A stretch of DNA of 64,000 nt from Bacteroidota bacterium (GTDB lineage Bacteria > Bacteroidota > Bacteroidia > Chitinophagales > Chitinophagaceae): assembly GCA_016706595.1 (NCBI GenBank), contig JADJJH010000001.1, positions 248,001 to 312,000 on the forward strand. Direction: 5' to 3'. This document shows, in pieces, positions 37,972-47,700 of this stretch. The position numbers and the translations under genes are program-made. Position 1 is the stretch's first letter; every line of letters starts with the position of its first letter. The notes beneath the pieces are model-generated. The model was not told where the DNA came from. It worked only from the letters and a program-made list of their open reading frames with translations, and searched no databases.

Positions 37972-40821
37972 ATGATACAAGAAATGAACCTCTTTAAAAA
38001 TGAACCGAGAAGTACTTCTCTGAATTACTTTCGGTTTACAAAGTCTATTGAATTTGAAAGCCATAACAAAACAGTAAAAATTGCAAGGAGATTGGCTATG
38101 GTAATTTTGCTTTTGGCTTTTCAAGTAAATTATCTATGTGCCCAAACACCTCAAGGGCTTTCATACCAAGCAGTAGCTAGAAATGTAAATGGTAATGTAA
38201 TTGCTAACCAATCGGTTTCTGTACGATTTAGTTTACATAATGTTAGTTCAACGGGTACCATCATTTATAGTGAAACACAAACAGCCACTACCAATTCATT
38301 GGGTTTGTTTACACTTATTATTGGACAAGGGATACCTAGCACTGGTAATTTTTCAACAATTAATTGGGGTGTTGCATTAAAATATTTGCAAGTTGAATTA
38401 GATCCAACTGGCGGAGCAGCATTTGCGGATATGGGAACTACACAATTAATGAGTGTTCCTTATGCGCTTTATGCTGAAAAAGCCAATGTGCCTGGCTTGC
38501 CCGGTCCACAAGGACCCATTGGTTTAACTGGCGCAACCGGTGCAACTGGTGCCCAAGGTCCAGTAGGTGCAACGGGAGCTCAAGGTCCAGTAGGTACAAC
38601 TGGTCCACAAGGACCAATTGGTGTAACAGGAGCAATTGGTTCAGCGAACATTAATGGAACTGTAAATCGCGTGGTGAAATTTTCAAGTGCCAATGTGGGT
38701 ACAAACTCCCAAATTGTAGATAATGGATCTAATTTAGGAATTGGCATAGGCGCACCAATCGAAAAATTTCAAGTAGATAGCGGTGCTATAAAAATTGGAA
38801 ATACAACTTGGAATCCATTAGTGAATCATCAATTGAAATTTGGTGATGGCGATTACGTGAAGATAGCTGAAAATGCTGTAGATGATAGAATGGAATTAAC
38901 CGCTAACGAATTTATTTTTAAAAATATAAATGGATTAGGAAATGTAGGAATTGGAACAGCACTTGCTCCAACTGCGAAGCTTGAAGTAAATGGACAAGTT
39001 AAAATTACAGGTGGCTCTCCTGGATTGAATAAAGTTTTAACAAGCGATGCTGCTGGATTGGCAACATGGCAAACTCCTTCAAGTGGCGGTGCAAGTCAAT
39101 GGACTACAATTGGAACCCATATTTATAACAACAATACCGGAAATGTAGGTTTGCAAGGGAATACCACACCTGCATCGCCTTTAAGTTTTGGCAATAGCAA
39201 TGGTAACAAAATAAATTTGTATAATCATAGTGCCACAGAAATTTATGGTTTAGGAATAGGTTCGTCTACCTTGCAAAATTACGTTCCTGCATCAAGCAAA
39301 TTTTCATGGGGAACAGGTAATAGTGCCAATTATACCGAACGCATGCAATTAACTGGAAGCGGATTTTTAGGCATAGGCATAACTCCGGCTTACATACTAG
39401 ATGTGAATGGACGAATGAGAATAAGACACAATGGAAGTTCGGCCGGTTTGTTTTTGAACAATGCAGCGAATAGCATTGAGGCCGCTTTCATAGGATTAAT
39501 AAACGACACTACGTTTGGGGTGTCAGGTTCAATAGGAGGTTGGCAAATTGGTATGAATGTCAATAATGGAAAACTTGGTTTAGGCGGTGTTACAAATCCA
39601 ACACGCACATTGTCATTTCCTGCAACCTTAGAGAAAAAAATATCCTTATATCCCGGAACAACTGGTGATGCTGGTTTTGGAGTTTTTGGAAATGAATTAC
39701 GCATGCATTCAGATAATAACAATGCAGATATTACGGTTCGCTATGATAGTTATGGGGCTGGTTTTTTTGAAAGAATGCGTATAAAAGGGAATGGTAAAGT
39801 AGGTATCAATACAAATCCTATAGATCATACCTTGTCTGTAAAAACTTTAGGCCCTGAAACTAAAGTATTGCAATTAGAAACCTCTGCTAATTTAGCAAAT
39901 GGTATTGAAAATTCTATGACGTTTAAAACCGGAACTACCTATACTGGGCAAATAAAGACAATAGGAACAGCCTCGAACGCTGCTAGACTTTCATTTTTTA
40001 CTTATGCAACTGGAAGTATTTCTGGTTTAAAAGAAAGAATGACCATTACAGACAATGGAGATATAGGCATTGGTACTTCTAATCCCTCAAATAAATTAGA
40101 CATTATTGATTCACTTTCGAGCACAGTCACTGGTAGAAGCGCAAGAGTGAGACGTTATTCTGGAACCCATTTTGATGCAGAAGCTGGTTTAGCAGTGTCA
40201 ACATCCGCTGCTAATGAAGGAGGGAATTTTTGGGCTTCTTCAGATGCAACCTTGGCTGCTACGGGGGTAAGTGGTACAGCCTCTTCTAATAACAATTTAA
40301 GTGCTACTGGGATTTTTGGAATAGCATACGCATCAGGTGGTGGGGTAGCGACAGCAGGTTTTTTTGGTGGAAATCTTACCTACACTGGTACGCTCAGTGG
40401 TCCATCTGATAGCATATTCAAAATGGGAATTCGAGAATATAACAATGCACTTTCTTCAATTAATAAAATAAATATTAAACAGTATGAATACAAACCGGAG
40501 GCCATTAAAATGCTAAACACAAAAGATGAAACACATATAGGTGTGATAGCCCAAGAATTTCAGCAAATATTTCCAACGTTAGTATCTAAACAAGCTTTGC
40601 CACTATTTGATAATAAAAGAGATGAAAATGGTAATATCAAGCTAATACCTAAAGGCGAAAAAGAATTTCTTGGCGTGAATTATATGGAGCTAGTACCTAT
40701 ACTGATTAAAGGCATGCAAGAACAACAAAAAATGATTGAAGAAAAAAATAGGACTGTTGAAGATATGCAAAAGCAGTTAGCATTATTAGAAGCAAGATTG
40801 AATCAGTTAGAAAAGAAGTAA
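37972..40821 (+). CDS. Secreted tail-fibre protein with collagen-like stretch and S74 (endosialidase-chaperone) domain
   Basis: 949 residues from the ATG at 37972. A hydrophobic segment starting near residue 43 ends at YLCAQ, so the N-region is unusually long; an in-frame ATG at 38098 would give a normal signal peptide and is a possible alternative start. The shared fibre N-terminal domain follows (LSYQAVARNVNGNVI ... TTQLMSVPYALYA), then a Gly-X-Y stretch (nt 38494-38640) and GNVGIGT-type repeats. The C-terminus is a peptidase_S74 intramolecular chaperone: the S812-D813 cleavage-site pair, the GVIAQEFQQIFP motif, VNYMELVPILIKG and a terminal coiled coil. In phage fibres this domain trimerises the fibre and then cleaves itself off. 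The adaptor-like gene follows after 67 bases. Confidence 0.87.
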   Translation: MIQEMNLFKNEPRSTSLNYFRFTKSIEFESHNKTVKIARRLAMVILLLAFQVNYLCAQTPQGLSYQAVARNVNGNVIANQSVSVRFSLHNVSSTGTIIYSETQTATTNSLGLFTLIIGQGIPSTGNFSTINWGVALKYLQVELDPTGGAAFADMGTTQLMSVPYALYAEKANVPGLPGPQGPIGLTGATGATGAQGPVGATGAQGPVGTTGPQGPIGVTGAIGSANINGTVNRVVKFSSANVGTNSQIVDNGSNLGIGIGAPIEKFQVDSGAIKIGNTTWNPLVNHQLKFGDGDYVKIAENAVDDRMELTANEFIFKNINGLGNVGIGTALAPTAKLEVNGQVKITGGSPGLNKVLTSDAAGLATWQTPSSGGASQWTTIGTHIYNNNTGNVGLQGNTTPASPLSFGNSNGNKINLYNHSATEIYGLGIGSSTLQNYVPASSKFSWGTGNSANYTERMQLTGSGFLGIGITPAYILDVNGRMRIRHNGSSAGLFLNNAANSIEAAFIGLINDTTFGVSGSIGGWQIGMNVNNGKLGLGGVTNPTRTLSFPATLEKKISLYPGTTGDAGFGVFGNELRMHSDNNNADITVRYDSYGAGFFERMRIKGNGKVGINTNPIDHTLSVKTLGPETKVLQLETSANLANGIENSMTFKTGTTYTGQIKTIGTASNAARLSFFTYATGSISGLKERMTITDNGDIGIGTSNPSNKLDIIDSLSSTVTGRSARVRRYSGTHFDAEAGLAVSTSAANEGGNFWASSDATLAATGVSGTASSNNNLSATGIFGIAYASGGGVATAGFFGGNLTYTGTLSGPSDSIFKMGIREYNNALSSINKINIKQYEYKPEAIKMLNTKDETHIGVIAQEFQQIFPTLVSKQALPLFDNKRDENGNIKLIPKGEKEFLGVNYMELVPILIKGMQEQQKMIEEKNRTVEDMQKQLALLEARLNQLEKK
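38494..38640 (+). repeat. Collagen-like Gly-X-Y coding stretch, about 49 residues
   Basis: In-frame triplets such as GPQGPIGLTGATGATGAQ recur within the fibre gene at 37972. It is shorter and less regular than the array at 4197-4466. Confidence 0.85.
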
Positions 40822-40888
40822 TTGTAAATTCGTAAATTATAAAATGTCAACCGTGACCTATTATTTTAGCAATAAAAAACTCTATATC

Positions 40889-41665
40889 ATGAAAATATTA
40901 CCTATACTTTTTTTATTATGTGCAGCATTCAATTTACTAGGACAATCGATTGCTCCACAAGTTATTGCTTCTGCCGGTGGCTTTCAATCCAATGCCGCAG
41001 GCTCACTCTCTTTCACCATCGGTGAAACAAATACACAAACATTAACCTCAGCCAATCATATACTTACACAAGGTTTTCAACAACCTTATAAAATGACCTT
41101 GAATTTGAAAGCCTATATACAAGGTTATTACCAAGGTGGCGGCTTAATGGAAAATGTATTGTACACTCAAGGTGTTACGCCACTTCCAAGCGATGCATGC
41201 GATACCATACAAATTGAACTTCGACAAAGCACATGGCCATACGCATTAGTAAGTGCTACAAAGCAAGTGATTAAAACCAATGGCACCGTAACTTTTAATG
41301 GTACTGCTGCTGGTGGTCAAGCATGTTATATTGTAATTAAGCATCGTAATGCAGTTGAAACATGGAGTGCCAATCCAGTGATGCTAACCGAAAATACAAT
41401 GTACGATTTTACCACTGCTGCTAACAAAGCTTATGGAGATAATCAAACAGAAGTAGCCACTAATGTTTGGGCTTTCTATTCAGGCGATATGAATCAAGAT
41501 GAAAATGCCGATTTGTTGGATGCAAGTTTATTGCAAGCGAGCATTGCCATTTTTGATTTTGGTTATTTTGCAACTGATTTAAATGGTGATGGTAATGTTG
41601 ATTTATTAGATGCACCAATTTTGGAAGAAAATGTCAATAATTTCATTTATTCAAATCATCCGTAA
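40889..41665 (+). CDS. Small secreted adaptor-like protein with dockerin-like C-terminal module
   Basis: 258 residues from the ATG at 40889 (MKILPILFLLCAAFNLLGQ), which gives a normal signal peptide. The frame is open from an ATG at 40844, which would add 15 polar residues in front and is less likely. The domain APQVIASAGGFQSNAAGSL ... LTQGFQQPYKM is almost the same as in 34107-34898. The C-terminal module carries loops DMNQDENADLLD and DLNGDGNVDLLD and ends YSNHP. It follows the S74-type fibre gene by 67 bases, so cotranscription is likely. The repeated gene order supports a role as anchor for the fibre. Confidence 0.8.
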   Translation: MKILPILFLLCAAFNLLGQSIAPQVIASAGGFQSNAAGSLSFTIGETNTQTLTSANHILTQGFQQPYKMTLNLKAYIQGYYQGGGLMENVLYTQGVTPLPSDACDTIQIELRQSTWPYALVSATKQVIKTNGTVTFNGTAAGGQACYIVIKHRNAVETWSANPVMLTENTMYDFTTAANKAYGDNQTEVATNVWAFYSGDMNQDENADLLDASLLQASIAIFDFGYFATDLNGDGNVDLLDAPILEENVNNFIYSNHP

Positions 41666-41782
41666 AAAAAGTATCAAGAGCTTTTAAGACGACTGTTATC
41701 TTTGATTTACAACAATATCTTGTTATTGGATAAACCGGATATCACCGTAGTTTCAATAAACATCATGAATACAAATACTGGC

Positions 41783-44047
41783 TTAACGAATCAAGCTGAT
41801 ATCCCCCTTAAGTACATAATCCTTGCTATTAAAAAGGCAGCGATATTTAACCACATAGTAATAGGAACCCATATCGGCAGGCTCACCTTTGAAATTACCG
41901 TTCCAAGCATCAAACAAACCATTAGTTCGGAAGACTTCTTCTCCCCAACGATTATAAATTCTGAAATCCTTAAGATTGACACCTAGTGTATTAAGCAGAC
42001 GCAACTCATCATTAATCAAATCGTTATTCGGAGAAAATGCATTGGGTATGAAGATCGGACAACTGCAATCAGGAAAATTGAAATCGATAAGCACTGTATC
42101 GCTTGCCGAACAATTCAAAAGGCTCACTTTAACCCAATACTGCCCATCTTTCGTAACCGAAAATATCGGCTTGTTAGAATAATCCTGCCACAAGTAAGTC
42201 GCATTCGAGGTGGTGACATCTAGTATAACCGTTCGCTCAGGGCATAAACTTTGATCAGGTCCTAGGTCAACCGAAGGAACTACATTAAATAAAACATGAA
42301 TCGTATCAACTCGTGTACAATTATTGCTGCTCACGGCAACCCAATAGCTGCCGGTTTGAGAAACAAGAAAAGTTGGATTACTTGAATTATCCTGCCATTG
42401 ATAAGACCCACTGGCCGAAGAGGCATCTAAAAGCAGGCTCTCGCCTTCACAAAGGGTTTTGTCGTTTCCAAGGTTAATAGTGGGCAATACATTTATCGAA
42501 AGTACCGAAGAAATGATACTATCGCATCCCGTTACGGCAACTAAGGTGTCAATATATACGCCTGGTGTACTCCTCCATTGGCCGCCAAGAAAAATACTAT
42601 CCCCTTCACAAATACTGATGGTTTTTAAAATAGATGATATCGGATAAACCACGAGGGTACTGGATAAAATGCTGTCACAACCATTTGCCGCTGTCAAAGT
42701 ATCCACATACACGCCGGGTGTTTTCTGCCATCCCCCTCCTAAAAGAATACTATCTCCGTTGCAAATGGTCAGGTTTTGTGAAGCATACATTTGTGGCAAG
42801 ATACTGAGGACACTGCTCAGAATGCTATCGCAGCCAATGCTGGAATTCAATGTATCATAGTAAGTGCCGCCTACATACCGCCAAGCTCCGCCGAGAAATG
42901 CACTATCGCCATTGCAGACCGATATATTTTGATTGCCGTATAGCACCGGCAAAACCGTTAGTGTGGTTGCAATCACACTATCACACCCTGCGGCTGAAGT
43001 GAGGGAATCATAATAGATGCCACTCGAAAATTGCCATGTTCCGCCAAGGTACAGACTATCGCCCGGACAAATCGATTGGCTCTGATTTGTTGTAATGTTT
43101 TGCAATACTGCGAGATTATGAACAAGTATGCTATCACAACCATTGGCTGCAGAAAGGGTATCATTAAACGATCCGTTTACAAAACGCCAAGCACCGGCAA
43201 GATAAAGGCTGTCGCCATTACATATCGAATAACTGAAATTCGTATAAATAGGAGGGCAGGTTAAGCATGCATCAAAGATCTGATAACTATACCAAGTAAA
43301 ATTGGGTTGATTAAAAAGCCAAACAAAACAATTCGACCATGAGGTTCTAAAGGATGTGGTGGTTACCGCTGTCGCAGGAAGCTGACTCATGCCGGCATAA
43401 GCTCCATTTGCTTTATTATAAACATACACGCGTTTGTTTACATAATCTAGTAAAGCAATTTCCTTTCCGGCACAACCGGTATACATCAGTGTGGTTGAAT
43501 TAAGATTGGAAAGAGCAACGGGTGTTCCTGTAATCGGATACGAACCCAGAAAAGCATTCGTAGTCCTAGAATAACGATGGATGAATCCATTGAAATAATA
43601 GAGCACCTCATACGCCTGCCAGTCGAGATCACCACAACTTTGAGCATCCGGTTGATTCATCCCCGCAAAAATACTGGTACCTGTATTCAATGCCCATCCA
43701 CTTCCATTAAGATCGGCCTTCCACATGCCGGAAGCAGCATAGCCATTCCCCTCTAATTGATTGGTTGTGGGGTTCCACCACATTCCTCGCCAATCGAAAC
43801 CAGCAGATGTATTGTATAGAGGCGTACCGGTTGATGTCCAAGTTTCCAATGGGAAAGTAGGGTTGCCGGCCCTCACGCCATAATATAAAGCCAAGTTTGG
43901 ATTGTAGGCTACCCCGCTATTGTTAAAGCAATTGGTATTCTGGTGAACTAAAGTTAATCCTGGCAAGGCATTCGGTAATAAATTGCACTGCGAGAAACTG
44001 TTTACATGAGAAATTATCAAAGCCAGAAAAAGTAAATAGCGTTTCAT
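41783..44047 (-). CDS. Secreted repeat protein with T9SS type B (gliding-motility-type) C-terminal domain
   Basis: 754 residues. A signal peptide ends at NSFSQ (residue ~20). An N-terminal domain follows that looks like a beta-propeller (about 20-255). Five repeats of about 52 residues come next (~262-522), each SICNGDSLYLGGxW ... DTLxAANGCDSILSSxLxV, then two Ig-like repeats (LGNDKTLCEGESLLLDASS ... YWVAVS). The C-terminus (CPIFIPNAFSPNNDLINDEL ... YNRWGEEVF ... DAWNG ... GSYYYVVKYRC) is a classical T9SS type B sorting domain, so the organism has or had a type IX system. This is the only gene in the window with that tail, and the only secreted-repeat gene on the minus strand. Its function beyond the cell surface is unknown. 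Confidence 0.88.
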   Translation of the reverse strand: MKRYLLFLALIISHVNSFSQCNLLPNALPGLTLVHQNTNCFNNSGVAYNPNLALYYGVRAGNPTFPLETWTSTGTPLYNTSAGFDWRGMWWNPTTNQLEGNGYAASGMWKADLNGSGWALNTGTSIFAGMNQPDAQSCGDLDWQAYEVLYYFNGFIHRYSRTTNAFLGSYPITGTPVALSNLNSTTLMYTGCAGKEIALLDYVNKRVYVYNKANGAYAGMSQLPATAVTTTSFRTSWSNCFVWLFNQPNFTWYSYQIFDACLTCPPIYTNFSYSICNGDSLYLAGAWRFVNGSFNDTLSAANGCDSILVHNLAVLQNITTNQSQSICPGDSLYLGGTWQFSSGIYYDSLTSAAGCDSVIATTLTVLPVLYGNQNISVCNGDSAFLGGAWRYVGGTYYDTLNSSIGCDSILSSVLSILPQMYASQNLTICNGDSILLGGGWQKTPGVYVDTLTAANGCDSILSSTLVVYPISSILKTISICEGDSIFLGGQWRSTPGVYIDTLVAVTGCDSIISSVLSINVLPTINLGNDKTLCEGESLLLDASSASGSYQWQDNSSNPTFLVSQTGSYWVAVSSNNCTRVDTIHVLFNVVPSVDLGPDQSLCPERTVILDVTTSNATYLWQDYSNKPIFSVTKDGQYWVKVSLLNCSASDTVLIDFNFPDCSCPIFIPNAFSPNNDLINDELRLLNTLGVNLKDFRIYNRWGEEVFRTNGLFDAWNGNFKGEPADMGSYYYVVKYRCLFNSKDYVLKGDISLIR

Positions 44048-44780
44048 GTTGTTAGGTTATTAGATGTAGAAAATCTTTACTTATCAATTATTATCTAAGC
44101 ATAAATATACATCACAAGGGTGTAATTGATAATTGTGTTGGTATTTATTTTTAGCGTAATGTTTGTTTATGAATATTTAGCGTGCTGTTTGCTTTATCAA
44201 GAGATACAGAATAAGACCGTTGCAAAACCTAAACTTAAGTAACATTAAATCAATTAACTTCAAATTTCTTCGTTACTCAATAAATTATATCCATTCATTA
44301 TAAATCAGATAATTCTTGTCTAAAATTTATTGAAAGCCTCGAACTTTTTTTGCCAATTGATTTTTGCAACGGTCTTAGAATAAGGCTCTACTAGAAAGCA
44401 ACCTTTCATTCAAGTCGAAGTGCTGCTTTGGGTTATGCTATTTGCTATCTCAGAATTGAGGATGACCAAAAATGCAATTCGAATTTTCATTTTCTTGTTT
44501 CATCAGTAATTGAAATTATAAATACATCAATTCAAAAAGTCTTACAAATCAAAGAGCCTTTTTTAATCAAAAAGCGATCGTGAAGATGACTATTAAGCAT
44601 GCTTTTTTTGTATGCGATTATAATTTAGTAACCCTATAATAATATTATTATCATAATCACATCAGGCCAATAAAACTTTGTTCATTTTATGGTAATACCC
44701 AAGTAAGAATTAGGTAATACGTAATCTGAATATTTGCACTTCTATTAAAACATATAGAATCAAAATAATACTTTAACCAC
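44048..44780. other. Intergenic region, 733 bases, divergent promoters and a MITE-like insertion
   Basis: No coding frame is supportable. The region separates divergent genes at 44047 (minus) and 44781 (plus). It contains the inverted-repeat element 44213-44376 and a 16-base AT palindrome at 44636-44651 (ATAATAAT and its complement). A weak -7-like AATATTTG occurs near 44729 before the plus-strand gene. Confidence 0.6.
44213..44376. mobile_element. MITE-like element, 164 bases, with 15-base terminal inverted repeats
   Basis: The left end AAGACCGTTGCAAAA (44213-44227) and right end TTTTGCAACGGTCTT (44362-44376) are perfect complements. AGAAT flanks both sides (44208-44212 and 44377-44381), as expected of a 5-base target duplication. 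The interior is AT-rich and has no open frame, so it would depend on a transposase elsewhere. The ends look like insertion-sequence ends, but I cannot assign a family. Confidence 0.65.
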
Positions 44781-47700
44781 ATGAAACAATTCAAAAATTT
44801 CGTTCCAATTTTATTGCTTTTTCTTTGTCAAACTTCATTCGCTCAATCTACGTTTGTTGAATGGAATTTTAATTCTAACCCTCCAGATGCCAGTAACAGC
44901 ACAGGTTCTACTATGCCCTCTTTTGGCGCAGGTACATTCACAACCATAGGTGGGATTACTCAAGCATTCTCTTCAGGTACAGCAAATGGTGGTTCTTCTG
45001 ATCCGGCACTTACTGATAATACAGGTTTGCAAACAACTACTTTTGCCGCGCAAGGCACCAATAATAATTCTTGTGGTATTCAATTTCAAGCATCAACATT
45101 AGGATATCAAAATATCATTTTAAATTATGATCTACGACATAGTAATACTTCAAGTCGTTACGAACAAGTTCAATATACTTTAGATATTACTGCAACAACA
45201 CCGGTTTGGGTTGATGCAACTACTTTTGATGGTAATGTTGGTGATTTTTGGTTTAAAAATAGAACCATAGATTTGTCGGCAGTTACATCGTTGAATAATA
45301 ATCCAAATGCCGCTTTTAGAGTGGTAAGCACTTTTGGTCCATCTACTTCAGTGTATGCTGCTACAGGTGCAGCAAGTTCATATGCAACTTCGGGGACGTG
45401 GCGTTTTGATATGGTTGAGATTAAAGGACAGGCTGTAGGTAATGACGTAACACCACCTGTAGCACAATCCTATTTTTTTACCAATGCTACACATTCAGTT
45501 TTGGTTTTTAGTGAAGCCGTTTCTAATCTAACAGCATTAAATTTATCGAATTATATTTTTACACCAAGCTTATCAATCTCTAATATTACTTTATCACCAA
45601 ATGCTGATACAGTTTACCTCGAGCATAATGCATTTGCAGATGGTACACCTTACACTTTAGATGTAAGTGGAATTCAAGATATAGCAGGAAACACCATGGC
45701 GGCAACTAGTTTTAATACCATTTTTAATGGATTAACACCCAACTTAGTAATCACTGAAATTATTCATTCGCCAAATGATATTGAAATGATTGAGGTATAT
45801 AATGCGAGTGGATCACCGATACCATTAGGCGGGTTATTTTGGTCGATTGGCACTACCGGTTCATTTCCAGTAATTACTTTGCCTGCTGATTCTACCATTG
45901 TTTTTGCTGCCAGCACTGCAACCGCATCTACTAGTTTAAATGTAGCTAATGTTTACACAATATTAAATGGATTAGGTTCTTCGAATGATAATTTAGTGAT
46001 TAGAAATTCTTTGAATCAAACTATCGATAGTGTGCAATATTTTGTGGGAATTAATGGATGGCCTATAACGCCAAGCAGTGTGTATGGATATTCATTTGAA
46101 TTGAACAATGCTACCTCTGATAATTCAGTGGGGACGAATTGGATCGTTCCTGCCAATCAAGTAACACCGCAACCCGTACAAGGCATTGTATTAGGTACGC
46201 CCGGTAAATATCCTGCGCCTATTATTATAAATCCTAATCCAACCATTGTATTAACTGGCAACAAATTAAATACAAATGAAAGTGCCGGCACGGTTTCGGT
46301 AACCGTAACTTTAAACAATGGAAATTTTTTCACGAGCTCTGTTGATGTAAGTATCTTAGCCATGGGCACGGCAACTCTATCAAGTGATTATTCTGTAGTG
46401 AATTCATTAAATCTTTCATGGCCGGCTTTATCAAATGGTGTAAGTCAGACTATCCAATTCACAATTCAAGATGACTTATTACCTGAAGATGCTGAGTATA
46501 TTATTTTACGACTTACTAATCCAACTAACGCAACTTTATCAAGTGCTAATTACTATACCATTGTCATAAATGATAATGATAAGTTAGCTGATGTAGCCAC
46601 AGAATCTATAAAATTAAATTACGTTACTTCATTTAGTAATGGTACAGCAGGTGTAAATTCTGCCGAGATTGTATCCTATGATGCCTTGTCAAAAAGATTA
46701 TTCATCGCGAATTCAATCGGAGCTAAATTAGATATCGTAAATTTTGCAAATCCTGCAAGTCCCGCTTTAATAAACTCTATCAGCATGTCAAGTTATGGAA
46801 ATATAAATTCGGTAGCAGTGAAAAACGGAATAGTAGCATTAGCCATTGAAAATATTATACCGCAATCGAATGGGAAAGTGGTATTTTTAGATACCAACGG
46901 AAATTATTTAAACGAAGTAGTTGTTGGCGCAATGCCTGATATGATTACTTTTAATAATAGCGGAACAAAGGTAATTACACCTAATGAAGGTGAGCCTAAC
47001 ACAGCTTATACTAATGATCCTCTTGGAACGATTTCAATTATTGATATCTCTGGTGGCGTTGCTTCATTAAATCCTTCAAATGTTACTACCTTAGATTTTA
47101 CTGCTTATAATAGTCAGCTTAGTAGTTTGAAAGCTGCGGGCATTCGAATTTTTGGATTAGGCGCATCGGTTGCTCAAGATATGGAACCTGAATATGTTAC
47201 CCTTTCTGATGATGATTCCAAAGCATGGGTTAGCTGTCAAGAAAACAATGCATTAGTTGAAATCAATTTATTAACCAATACGATCACCTCAATTTTGCCT
47301 TTAGGTGCAAAAGATTTTTCACTCAGTGGAAATGCTATGGATGCGAATGATCAAGGTGGTGTAATACAAATGTGCACTTGGCCGGTAAAAGGATTTTATA
47401 TGCCGGATGCCATTGCATCTTATTCAATCGCCGGAACAACTTATGTAATTACCGCCAATGAAGGCGATGCACGAGAGTATACTGGCTATTCTGAAATTGC
47501 TAGAATGAGTTCTTCATCTTATGTATTGGATCCAACCGTTTTCCCGAATGCTGATGTAATCAAAGCAAATATTGGAAGATTGAATATCACTTTAGCCAAT
47601 GGCGATACTGATAGCGATGGCGACTATGATGAAATCTATACTTTTGGTTCACGATCAATTACCATCTGGAATGCAAATACCGGAACTAAGGTTTGGGATA

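Noticed and set aside
40844..40888. Upstream ATG extending the adaptor gene by 15 residues
   Set aside because: The extension is polar and would precede a complete signal peptide; the ATG at 40889 fits better.
3765..41665. Tail-fibre and S74 domains considered as signs of a prophage
   Set aside because: No capsid, terminase, portal, integrase or lysis genes; all fibre proteins have signal peptides and a Bacteroidota-type N-terminal domain.
41702..41986. Plus-strand frame of 94 codons downstream of an adaptor gene
   Set aside because: It is mostly antisense to the conserved T9SS type B tail of the minus-strand gene and has no features of its own.
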